Assembly: GCF_030323865.1 (NCBI RefSeq)
Contig: NZ_CP066362.1
Span: forward strand, 1-64,000
Direction: 5' to 3'
Length of the DNA: 64,000 nucleotides
Source: Pseudarthrobacter defluvii
GTDB lineage: Bacteria; Actinomycetota; Actinomycetes; Actinomycetales; Micrococcaceae
Of this stretch, positions 56,767-64,000 are shown piece after piece. A model generated the notes under the pieces. That model made no database searches and was not told where the DNA came from. It worked only from the letters and a program-made list of their open reading frames with translations. Numbering within the stretch: the stretch's first letter is position 1; every line of letters starts with the position of its first letter. The position numbers and the translations under genes are program-made.

Positions 56767-57882
56767 CTACTTGGACTGGAGGGCGTCTGCCTGCTCGGCG
56801 AGGACGGTCAGTGCCACGCTTTCCGGCCGCTCAACAGTGCTCTGGATGCTGACCGTCATGCCGCTGTGCGCTGCCTTGAGGACAGATTCCATGACCTCCA
56901 GGGCGTGGTAGGCCAGGGCCCCGCCCGCGCGGGGTTCCTTGCCCTGCGGGGTGGTAGCGAGATCCGCGATGCCGAACCCGCGCCCGGCATCGACGTATCC
57001 TGCCGAGGCGGGGAGGGTTTCCCAGTCCTCGGCGCCCAGGGAGAACAGCTGGACGTCGCCGTTGAAGTGGTTGGGGTCCGGGACCACCAGGGAGCCGCGC
57101 TCGCCGTGGATCTCGATGTTCGGCGACTTGGACTTCACGGCGTCGAAGCTCATGAAAAGGGTGGAAAGCGCTCCGGAGGCGTGGACCAGGATGCCGGTGA
57201 CGTGGGAATCGATGGTAACCGGCACCTTTTCACCCTGCCGTGGCCCCGAGCCGATGGTCCGCTCGTTGCGGGTGTGGCTGGCCGCGCCGAGCACCGACAC
57301 CACGGGGCCCAGCAGCGTGACCAGGGCGGTGACATAGTAGGGACCCATGTCCAGGAGGGGACCGCCGCCCGGCTGGTAGTAGAAGTCCGGGTTGGGGTGC
57401 CAGCGTTCGTGGCCCGGGGTCACCATGGTGGCTGATGCCGAGATGGGGGCGCCGATGAGGCCGTCGTCGATGGCTTTGCGGGCGGTCTGGATTCCGGTGC
57501 CCAGCACGGTGTCAGGGGCACAGCCGACGACGACGCCTGCCTGGCGTGCCGTGTCCAGCACCTTGCGTGCCTCTTCAGTGGTGGCCGCCAGCGGCTTTTC
57601 GCCGTAGACGCTCTTGCCGGCCTCGATCGCCTTCAGTGCGACGTCGGCGTGGGCCGCGGGGATGGTCAGGTTCAGGACCAGGTCGACGTCGTCGGCGGCG
57701 AGCAGTTCCTCCACGGAGACGGCGCGGACGCCGTCGTAATCATCCGCTACCGCCTGGGCCCGGGCAGGATCCAGGTCCGCCACGGCTACCAGCCGGACTT
57801 GGTCCAGCCGCCGGAAGTTGGTGAGGTATTGGGCGATAATGGCTCCGCAGCCAATGATTCCGACGTTCAACGGCTTGCCCAC
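56767..57882 (-). CDS. Gfo/Idh/MocA-family oxidoreductase (A)
   Basis: The 371-aa NAD(P)-dependent sugar or polyol dehydrogenase has the Rossmann start NVGIIGCGAIIAQYL, the family EKP motif (YGEKPLAATTEEA), and a substrate domain with HPNPDFYYQPGGGPLLDMGPYY (conserved DxGxH-like block). GTG 57882 has GAAAGGGG upstream and overlaps the ThuA-like gene by 16 nt. Last gene of the operon. The substrate is unknown; it probably oxidises a sugar carbon to a ketone or reduces it back. Confidence 0.87.
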   Translation of the reverse strand: MGKPLNVGIIGCGAIIAQYLTNFRRLDQVRLVAVADLDPARAQAVADDYDGVRAVSVEELLAADDVDLVLNLTIPAAHADVALKAIEAGKSVYGEKPLAATTEEARKVLDTARQAGVVVGCAPDTVLGTGIQTARKAIDDGLIGAPISASATMVTPGHERWHPNPDFYYQPGGGPLLDMGPYYVTALVTLLGPVVSVLGAASHTRNERTIGSGPRQGEKVPVTIDSHVTGILVHASGALSTLFMSFDAVKSKSPNIEIHGERGSLVVPDPNHFNGDVQLFSLGAEDWETLPASAGYVDAGRGFGIADLATTPQGKEPRAGGALAYHALEVMESVLKAAHSGMTVSIQSTVERPESVALTVLAEQADALQSK

Positions 57883-58565
57883 AGCAGGCCCCTTTCGATG
57901 ATGGTGCGTACGTTCTGGTCCTGGAGGATTTCCACGCGGTGGCCGGGGGTGGCAACGAAGATCCGGCCCTTGCCCCACTGGCGGGTCCAGATGGCGGGGG
58001 AGGTCACTTCGCGGTGCCAGGGGTCCCACTCGCGGACTTTCTGGGTGGTGGTGGCCAGGACATCGATGTAGTCATCTGCGAGGACCCAGTACTGCTCGGT
58101 GACCAGTTCGAAGTCCTTGATGCCCGTGGTGATGGGGTGCTCCGCGGCGGCGGGCAGCATGTTGACGGTGTAGGGAACGTAGTTGTCCGACTGTTCGCCG
58201 ACGCATTCGTCCGGGTGCTTGCCGGGGTGGCAGGCGAACTGCCCGCCGATGAGGTGCAGGTAGTCGGAGGTGTTCCTGTACGAATCGGCGATCCCGCCGT
58301 GCCAGCCGGCCAGGCCGGTGCCGTTCTCCACGGCTGCCCGCAGTCCGGCAAATTCGTCCTTTTCGATGGTGCTCATGGTCATGCACTGCACGATCAGGTC
58401 CACCCCGGCCATGTATTCGGCGTCGGCGTAGACCTTGGGGGATTCTTCCACCCGGACCTCATAGCCGTTGTCCTTGAGGTAGGGAATGAAGAGTTCGGTG
58501 GCCTCGTAGGGCTGGTGGCCGTCCCAGCCGCCGCGGACGACCAGCGCATTCTTGCGATCTGTCAT
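57867..58565 (-). CDS. ThuA-like protein
   Basis: The 232-aa protein of the trehalose-utilisation ThuA fold (glutamine-amidotransferase-like) has LVVRGGWDGHQPYEATELF, GLAGWHGGIADSYR, and a HPGKHPDECVGEQ block. Its ATG 58565 has AAAGGA upstream. In Sinorhizobium, ThuA works with ThuB on keto-disaccharides; here it lies with two Gfo/Idh proteins, so a role in a keto-sugar step is a reasonable inference. Confidence 0.85.
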   Translation of the reverse strand: MTDRKNALVVRGGWDGHQPYEATELFIPYLKDNGYEVRVEESPKVYADAEYMAGVDLIVQCMTMSTIEKDEFAGLRAAVENGTGLAGWHGGIADSYRNTSDYLHLIGGQFACHPGKHPDECVGEQSDNYVPYTVNMLPAAAEHPITTGIKDFELVTEQYWVLADDYIDVLATTTQKVREWDPWHREVTSPAIWTRQWGKGRIFVATPGHRVEILQDQNVRTIIERGLLWASR

Positions 58566-58613
58566 TGAAGTTTCCTTTGTTTGGCTGCCGGCGTGTGCCG
58601 GCAAAGCGAGGGG

Positions 58614-59618
58614 TCAGCGGCTGGCGAAGGCGGCGTCGAAGGCAGCTGCCGGCGGAGCGATCCGGGCCAGTTCCTGGACCATGGCCAGCGCCTGCGGGGC
58701 GCCGATAAGGCGGTCCATGCCGGCGTCCTCCCATTCGATGCTGGTGGGACCTTCGTAGCCGATGGCGTTCAGGGTCCGGAAGATCCGGTTCCACTGGACA
58801 TCCCCGTGCCCTGCTGTGACGAAGTCCCAGCCGCGCCGGGGGTCCGCCCAGGCGAGGTGCGAACCAAGGCGGCCGTTGCGGCCGTCGAGTTGGCGGACGG
58901 ATTCCTTGACGTGGACGTGGAAGATCTTGTCCGCGAAGTCCTGCAGGAACATCACGGGGTCCAGGTCCTGCCAGATGAAGTGGGAGGGATCGAAGTTCAA
59001 GCCGAAGCTCTCGCGGTGCCCGATGGCTTCGAGCGTGCGCTTGGCGGTCCAATAGTCGTAGGCGATTTCGGACGGGTGGACTTCCAGGGCGAACCGGACG
59101 CCCTCCTCCTCGAAGACATCGAGGATGGGGTTCCATCGGTCGGCGAAGTCCTGGTAGCCGGCATCGATCATTGTCTGGGAGGCCGGCGGGAACATGGCCA
59201 CCGCCTTCCAGATGGAGGACCCGGTGAAACCCGTTACGGTCTTCACGCCCAGGCGGGCGGCTGCCCGCGCGGTGTCCTTCATGGCCTCCGCGGCCCGGCG
59301 GCGTACCCCTTCGGGCTCGCCGTCGCCCCAGGTCTCCGCGGACAGGATGTCCCGGTGGCGCTCGTCGATGGGGTCGTCGCACACGGCCTGGCCGGTCAGG
59401 TGGTTGGCGATGGCGAACACCTTGAGGTTGTTCTTTTCGAGGATGTCCAGGCGGCCCTGGAGGTAGTTGTCGTCCTCGGCGGCCCGGCGTGGGTCAAGAT
59501 GGTCGCCCCAACAGGCGATCTCCAGGCCGTCGAAGCCCCACTCGCCGGCGAGCCGGGCCACCTCCTCGAAGGGCAGGTCGGCCCACTGGCCGGTGAAAAG
59601 CGTGATTGGTCGTGTCAT
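58614..59618 (-). CDS. Sugar phosphate isomerase/epimerase-like TIM barrel
   Basis: The 334-aa protein of the xylose-isomerase-like AP-endonuclease-2 superfamily has [19 protein letters not shown], metal-ligand segments [22 protein letters not shown] and IEWEDAGMD (Glu/Asp/His). ATG 59618 has AGGAA upstream. These proteins interconvert, epimerise or cleave sugars; a role on a keto-sugar produced by the Gfo/Idh enzymes is inferred. Confidence 0.85.
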   Translation of the reverse strand: MTRPITLFTGQWADLPFEEVARLAGEWGFDGLEIACWGDHLDPRRAAEDDNYLQGRLDILEKNNLKVFAIANHLTGQAVCDDPIDERHRDILSAETWGDGEPEGVRRRAAEAMKDTARAAARLGVKTVTGFTGSSIWKAVAMFPPASQTMIDAGYQDFADRWNPILDVFEEEGVRFALEVHPSEIAYDYWTAKRTLEAIGHRESFGLNFDPSHFIWQDLDPVMFLQDFADKIFHVHVKESVRQLDGRNGRLGSHLAWADPRRGWDFVTAGHGDVQWNRIFRTLNAIGYEGPTSIEWEDAGMDRLIGAPQALAMVQELARIAPPAAAFDAAFASR

Positions 59619-59652
59619 GTGCGTTCCTAGATTGATCGAAGCCGTACTGTGC

Positions 59653-60843
59653 TCAGACTTTTTGCCACTGGCTGGAATTCGCGGCGCTGGACTCCACGGC
59701 GGCCAGCACCCGCTGCACCTGCAGGGCGTCCGCGAACGACGGTTCCGGTTGGCGGCCCTCGCCGATGGACGTGACGAGGTCCACCACCTGGTGGGTGAAG
59801 CCGTGCTCGTATCCCAGGCCGTGGCCGGTGGGCCACCAGTTCCCCACATAGGGGTGCTCGGGCTCGGTGACGAAGATCCGGCGGAAGCCTGCGTCGGGGG
59901 ATTCTGCCGCGTCGTAGAAGGACAGGACGTTCATTTCCTCGAAGTCGAAGGCGAGGGAACCCTTGGTGCCGTTCACCTCCAGCCGCATGGCGTTCTTCCG
60001 GCCCAGCGCGTAACGCGTGGCTTCAAAGACGCCGATGGCACCTGCGGATGTGCCGCCGTCGAACTTTGCACTGAAAATGGCCGCATCATCGACGGTGACC
60101 GCCCCGCGCGGGGCGTCGCTGCTGAGGTCGCCGTGCCCGCCGAGGCCCACCAGGTCGCCGGCCAGCGGGCGTTCCCGGACGAAGGTCTCCAGCATGGCCG
60201 ATACCCCGCTGATGTTCAGGCCCGTGACCCACTGGGCGGCGTCGATGCTGTGGGCTCCGATGTCACCCAGGGAGCCCGAGCCTGACTTGCTCTTGTCCAG
60301 GCGCCAGGTCATGGGGGCGTTGGCGTCGGAGAGCCAGTCCTGCAGGTACTGGGCCCGGATGTGGCGGATCTCGCCGAGCCTGCCCTGTTCCACGAAACGT
60401 TTGGCCAGTGCCAGCGCCGGGGTGCGGCGGTAGCTGAAGCCGCACATGGAGAAGACGCCGTTCTTCGCGGCAGTCTCCGCCGCGAGCGTCATCCGTTCAG
60501 CCTCCTCCACGGAGTTGGCCAGCGGCTTCTCGCACAATACGTGCTTGCCGGCCTCAAGGGCGGCGATGGCAATCTCGGCGTGGGTGTTCCCGGGCGTGCA
60601 GATGTCGATAAGGTCGATGTCGTCGCGCTCGATCAGTCGGCGCCAGTCAGTCTCAACCGAGTCCCAGCCGAGCTTGTCCGCCGCGGCACGGACGCCGTCG
60701 GCATTCCTGCCCGCTACCGCGGTGAGCTGTGGCTGCAGCGGCAGGTCGAAGAACCGGGGTGCGGTTCGCCAGGCGTGGGAGTGGGCTGCACCCATGAAGG
60801 CGTAACCCACCATGCCGACCCGCAGGGTCTTGGCGGTGGTCAT
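59653..60843 (-). CDS. Gfo/Idh/MocA-family oxidoreductase (B)
   Basis: The 396-aa dehydrogenase has the Rossmann start [19 protein letters not shown], the [15 protein letters not shown] motif and a substrate domain with [19 protein letters not shown] (the DIGxH motif). It lies between the permease genes and the isomerase-like gene. Together with (A) it suggests one oxidation and one reduction, or two oxidations. Confidence 0.88.
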   Translation of the reverse strand: MTTAKTLRVGMVGYAFMGAAHSHAWRTAPRFFDLPLQPQLTAVAGRNADGVRAAADKLGWDSVETDWRRLIERDDIDLIDICTPGNTHAEIAIAALEAGKHVLCEKPLANSVEEAERMTLAAETAAKNGVFSMCGFSYRRTPALALAKRFVEQGRLGEIRHIRAQYLQDWLSDANAPMTWRLDKSKSGSGSLGDIGAHSIDAAQWVTGLNISGVSAMLETFVRERPLAGDLVGLGGHGDLSSDAPRGAVTVDDAAIFSAKFDGGTSAGAIGVFEATRYALGRKNAMRLEVNGTKGSLAFDFEEMNVLSFYDAAESPDAGFRRIFVTEPEHPYVGNWWPTGHGLGYEHGFTHQVVDLVTSIGEGRQPEPSFADALQVQRVLAAVESSAANSSQWQKV

Positions 60844-60872
60844 GTCGAAAGTCCTTTCTTAAGGCCCGGGCG

Positions 60873-61778
60873 TTACTTGCTGAAGCCGGCGGTCAGGCCT
60901 GCCAGCAGCTGGCGCCGGCCGATGACGTACAGCACCAGGATGGGCAGGGTGCTGAGCACCACCGAAGCGAGAACGGCAGGGATGTTGACGCTGAATTCAC
61001 CCTGGAACGTCCACAGGCCCAGGGGCAGGACGCGCAGGCTGGGGCTCTGGGTGAGGACCAGCGGAAGCAGGAACCCGTTCCAGACATGCAGCCCGTTGTA
61101 GATGGCAACCGTCACGATGGCCGGCCGGGTCAGGGGAAGGGCCAGCCGCCACATGGTCTGCCACTCGCTGCAGCCGTCCAGCCGCATCGACTCGAACAGT
61201 TCGTTCGGGACATCGCGGATGAAGTTGGACAGGATCAGCACCGTCAGCGGGATGGCGAAGGCAATGGACGGCAGCATCAGCGCCAGCAGGCTGTCATAGA
61301 GGTTCAGCCGGATGATCATCAGGTAGATGGGGATGATGGTGGCCTGCAGCGGGATGGCCAGCCCCATCAGGAACATGCCGTTGACCAGCTTGAGGAACCT
61401 GCCGGCGCCGCGGACGATGGCAAACGATGCCATGAACGAGATCAGCACCGTGGGAATCACGGAACCGAGCGTGACGATCGCGCTGTTCAGGAAATACTGG
61501 GCGAAATCCGCCTCAAGGACAGACTGGTAGTTCTCGAACGTGGGCTCGGTGGGCAGGGACAGCGGATTCTGGCCGAAGTAGCCGGCCTGGGTCTTGAGGC
61601 TGGTGACCACCACATAGTAGACCGGCAGGATGATGACGGCCAGCCAGATCCAGCCGCCGAGGCCGCCGGGGATGTTCAGTCGCCGGAGCCTTGTGCCGAG
61701 TCCCCGGTTGGCGGCCGCGGAGCCACCAAGCGATCCGGTGCGGGCCTCCTGGGTATTGCTTTTCAGGACGGTACTCAC
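60873..61778 (-). CDS. ABC transporter permease (MalG-type)
   Basis: The 301-aa membrane protein of a carbohydrate importer has six helices and the ATPase-contact motif near FESMRLDGCSEWQTMWRLALPL. GTG 61778 follows the upstream permease stop by 1 nt. It works with the permease and substrate-binding protein genes. No ATPase gene is in this operon; a shared MsiK/MalK-type ATPase elsewhere is inferred. Confidence 0.9.
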   Translation of the reverse strand: MSTVLKSNTQEARTGSLGGSAAANRGLGTRLRRLNIPGGLGGWIWLAVIILPVYYVVVTSLKTQAGYFGQNPLSLPTEPTFENYQSVLEADFAQYFLNSAIVTLGSVIPTVLISFMASFAIVRGAGRFLKLVNGMFLMGLAIPLQATIIPIYLMIIRLNLYDSLLALMLPSIAFAIPLTVLILSNFIRDVPNELFESMRLDGCSEWQTMWRLALPLTRPAIVTVAIYNGLHVWNGFLLPLVLTQSPSLRVLPLGLWTFQGEFSVNIPAVLASVVLSTLPILVLYVIGRRQLLAGLTAGFSK

Positions 61779-61779
61779 C

Positions 61780-62715
61780 CTACAAACCTTCCAATTGGCT
61801 GCCCTGCTTGTCCTTGCCTCCAAGGCGCTGGAGGAACAAGGCGAGTGCAAGGCCGATGATGACGAGAATGACGGCGATGACGCTGGCAGGGCCCATCAGG
61901 TTGGCCCGGAAGCCCCGGAGGTACATGTCCAGGGCCAGGATCCGGGTGGAGTTTCCCGGTCCACCGCCGGTAAGGACGAAGATCAGGTCGAAGTAGGTCA
62001 GCGAACCCACCACCATCAGGGTGGAGGAGGTGATGATCGTGTACTTCAACTGCGGAAGGGTGATGTGGAAGAACTGCTTGATGGTCCCGGCCCCGTCGAT
62101 CTGGGCCGCCTCGTACAGGGACTTCGGGATCTGCCGCACGCCGCCTTGGTAGATGAGCGTGTGGAACGGCACGAACTGCCAGGCGATGACGAAGATGACC
62201 AGGCCGAGTGCCAGGTGCGGGACACCCAGCCAGTCCTGGGCAAGGAACGGCAGGCCCAGGCCGGTTGCCAGGCCGAAGTTGGGGTCCAGCAGGGCCTTGA
62301 AGGCGATGGCGACGGCGGCGGATGACAGCAGCAGGGGCAGGAAGTACAGCACCGCCAGGACTGCCCGGTACCGCTGGCTTCCCGCGGTGAAGACGCCGAG
62401 CAGGAGGCTGATGGGTGTCTGGACCAGCCAGGAGACGATCATGATCAGGAAGGTCAGGCCCAGGGCGTTGTACAGCCCCGGATCTGCCAGCACGGAGAAC
62501 CAGTTGTCCAGTCCCGCCGCCCCGATGGCACCAATGCCGTCCCAGCTGGTGAAGCTGAGGATGAGTACACCCGCCAGCGGGATGACGGCGAACACCAGGA
62601 AGAAGAACAGTGCAGGGATGGTCAGCCACGCCAGCGCGGCCTTGCGCTGTTCGGTCTGCTTGGAATTCCTGACGCCGACGTTGGGCCCCGGGGCGGTGGA
62701 GACGGCGTTACTCAT
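61780..62715 (-). CDS. ABC transporter permease (MalF-type)
   Basis: The 311-aa membrane protein has six helices and the EAA motif YEAAQIDGAGTIKQFFHITLP. ATG 62715 overlaps the substrate-binding protein stop (ATGA). It precedes the MalG-type permease. Typical CUT1 carbohydrate importer component. Confidence 0.92.
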   Translation of the reverse strand: MSNAVSTAPGPNVGVRNSKQTEQRKAALAWLTIPALFFFLVFAVIPLAGVLILSFTSWDGIGAIGAAGLDNWFSVLADPGLYNALGLTFLIMIVSWLVQTPISLLLGVFTAGSQRYRAVLAVLYFLPLLLSSAAVAIAFKALLDPNFGLATGLGLPFLAQDWLGVPHLALGLVIFVIAWQFVPFHTLIYQGGVRQIPKSLYEAAQIDGAGTIKQFFHITLPQLKYTIITSSTLMVVGSLTYFDLIFVLTGGGPGNSTRILALDMYLRGFRANLMGPASVIAVILVIIGLALALFLQRLGGKDKQGSQLEGL

Positions 62716-64000
62716 TTCCCGAGGGTGCCGTTCATGTTCTCGGCGAACTGCTGCGGCGTGATCGACTTCAGGAACAGCTGGTCGATGTTGTTCAGCAGGG
62801 CCTCGGCGGCGGTGGGGCTCAGTGCCTGGTCCCAGGACTGCTGGAAGCTGGGGGCGTTCTTTGCGAGGTCGTAGACGAAGTTGAGGAAGTCCTTGTCCGG
62901 GGACGTGTTCAGCTTGCTTTCGATGCCGTTGACGATGGGGACGGAGCCGGAGTTGATGTAGGCGTCGATCATGGTATCGGTCATGATGCCGTCCTTGAGG
63001 AACTTCTTGGCGGACTCCTTTTCCTTGTCGCTGGCCTTGGCGGAGATGGACTGGTAGTTGGCCGGGTTGCCGACGCCGTTCTTGGGGTCGCCCTTGCCGC
63101 CGGGAAGGGTGGGGAACTGGACGAAGCCCAGCTTGCCGTCCTGGACGAAGTTCTTACCGTCTTTCTTCATCGGACCGTAGGTCCAGGAACCGTGCAGCAT
63201 CATGGCAGCCTTGCCGGTGTAGAGCAGGGCCTGGTCTGCGTTCGAGTCGGCTGTGATGGAGGAGAAGCCCTTGATGAAGCCGTCAGCGGAAACCAGTTCC
63301 TGGATCTTGGTGCCGGTCTCGATGACTGCGGGGTCCATCCAGGCATTGGGCTTGCCTTCAAAGATTGCCTTGAACACGTCGGGTCCGCCGATGCGGTCCA
63401 ACAGGTATTCGAGCCACATCATGGAGGTCCAGCGTGACTGGCCGCCCAGGGAGAAGGGTGCCACCCCCATGCCGTTGAAAGTCTTGACCAGCGACATGAC
63501 GTCGTCCCAGGTCTTGGGCGGCTGGACGCCGGCCTTCTGGAAGAGTTCCTTGTTGTAGAACAGGACGATCGGACCGACATACATATTGGGCAGGGCATAG
63601 ATCTTGCCGTTGACCGTGGCGGCGCTGAAGGTGGACGGGAAGAACTTCTTCTTCAAGTCCGGTTCGGAATCCAGCCAGCTGGTGAGGTCTTCAACCTGGT
63701 TTGCCTCGGCGTAGGTCTTCAGCGTGCCGCCGCCCCAGTTGTAGATGATGGTGGGCGCCTGGTTGGCGCCGATGGCGGTCTTGATCTTGGTCTTGTAGGC
63801 GTCGTTCTGGAAGAACGTGATCGCGATTTTGTTGTCCGGGTTTGCCTGGTTGAAGGCATCGACAGCCTTCTGCATGTTGGTCTGGTTCGGCTCGCCGGAC
63901 AGGAACCACATGCTGGCGCCGCCATTGCCGCTGGAGGCACCCGGACCTGACGTGCCGCAGGCAGAGGTTGCGGCAACGGCAAAGGGAGTAAGGGCAGCGA
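62712..64000 (-). CDS. ABC sugar-binding lipoprotein (5' end outside window)
   Basis: At least 429 codons are visible; the start lies beyond 64000. Reading leftward the first visible residues include a signal-peptide end with lipobox TSAC (Cys at about 63955-63957) and the mature part MWFLSGEPNQTNMQKAVDAF. A family 1 extracellular solute-binding protein for an oligosaccharide or polyol. It is the first visible gene of the operon with two permeases and the dehydrogenases. Confidence 0.9.
   Translation of the reverse strand, partial: AALTPFAVAATSACGTSGPGASSGNGGASMWFLSGEPNQTNMQKAVDAFNQANPDNKIAITFFQNDAYKTKIKTAIGANQAPTIIYNWGGGTLKTYAEANQVEDLTSWLDSEPDLKKKFFPSTFSAATVNGKIYALPNMYVGPIVLFYNKELFQKAGVQPPKTWDDVMSLVKTFNGMGVAPFSLGGQSRWTSMMWLEYLLDRIGGPDVFKAIFEGKPNAWMDPAVIETGTKIQELVSADGFIKGFSSITADSNADQALLYTGKAAMMLHGSWTYGPMKKDGKNFVQDGKLGFVQFPTLPGGKGDPKNGVGNPANYQSISAKASDKEKESAKKFLKDGIMTDTMIDAYINSGSVPIVNGIESKLNTSPDKDFLNFVYDLAKNAPSFQQSWDQALSPTAAEALLNNIDQLFLKSITPQQFAENMNGTLGK

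Overview
The window is a contiguous piece of a high-GC actinobacterial chromosome. The gene order dnaA-dnaN-gnd-recF-dciA-gyrB-gyrA, then tRNA-Ile, a DLW-39 gene and tRNA-Ala, followed by ppiA, rhomboid, crgA, class E sortase, trpG and the pknB-pknA-pbpA-rodA-pstP-fhaB-fhaA block ending at tRNA-Leu, is the actinobacterial origin region. Base composition, frequent GTG starts, the gnd gene between dnaN and recF, and protein details (putrescine oxidase, DLW-39, DUF5997) point to Micrococcaceae, most likely Arthrobacter or Pseudarthrobacter. No insertion sequence, prophage or CRISPR array was seen.

Layout. 1-2060: dnaA and oriC (dnaA-dnaN spacer with DnaA boxes). 2061-11897: replication and topology genes. 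11995-12402: two tRNAs flanking a 38-aa gene. 12486-16974: DMT exporter, glycosyltransferase, a hendecad-repeat (LEA-like) membrane protein, cyclophilin, rhomboid. 17041-18182: three repeated modules of DnaA boxes around an AhpD-like gene, about 15 kb from oriC. 18193-30491: Tag glycosylase, CrgA, sortase E, trpG and the Ser/Thr kinase, penicillin-binding protein, FtsW/RodA, phosphatase and FHA operon (minus strand, mostly 4-nt overlaps). 30887-34386: tRNA-Leu, galactarate/talarate dehydratase with its GntR regulator, rlmN.

34391-52366 is accessory. A TetR regulator and putrescine oxidase share a 21-bp palindrome with a distant agmatine deiminase-amidase operon at 47-50 kb, which suggests a polyamine-degradation regulon. 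A MarR regulator at 42.7 kb sits among sites carrying TAGTAAGC/GCTTACTA; the same sites precede a flavin-reductase-like stress protein and a Balon/Rv2629-type (baeRF) ribosome-hibernation candidate, which suggests a stress regulon that also contains three LEA/DUF3618/holin-like envelope genes. Other genes here include alditol oxidase, a Cys-rich pentapeptide protein, a hydrolase and RsgA.

52671-64000: two CNNM/CorC-type transporters, a zinc-ribbon protein, a diguanylate cyclase, and a carbohydrate operon on the minus strand (ABC substrate-binding protein cut by the window end, two permeases, two Gfo/Idh/MocA dehydrogenases, a sugar isomerase-like TIM barrel and a ThuA-like protein). This looks like uptake and oxidation of a sugar through a keto intermediate. 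It has no ATPase gene of its own within the window.
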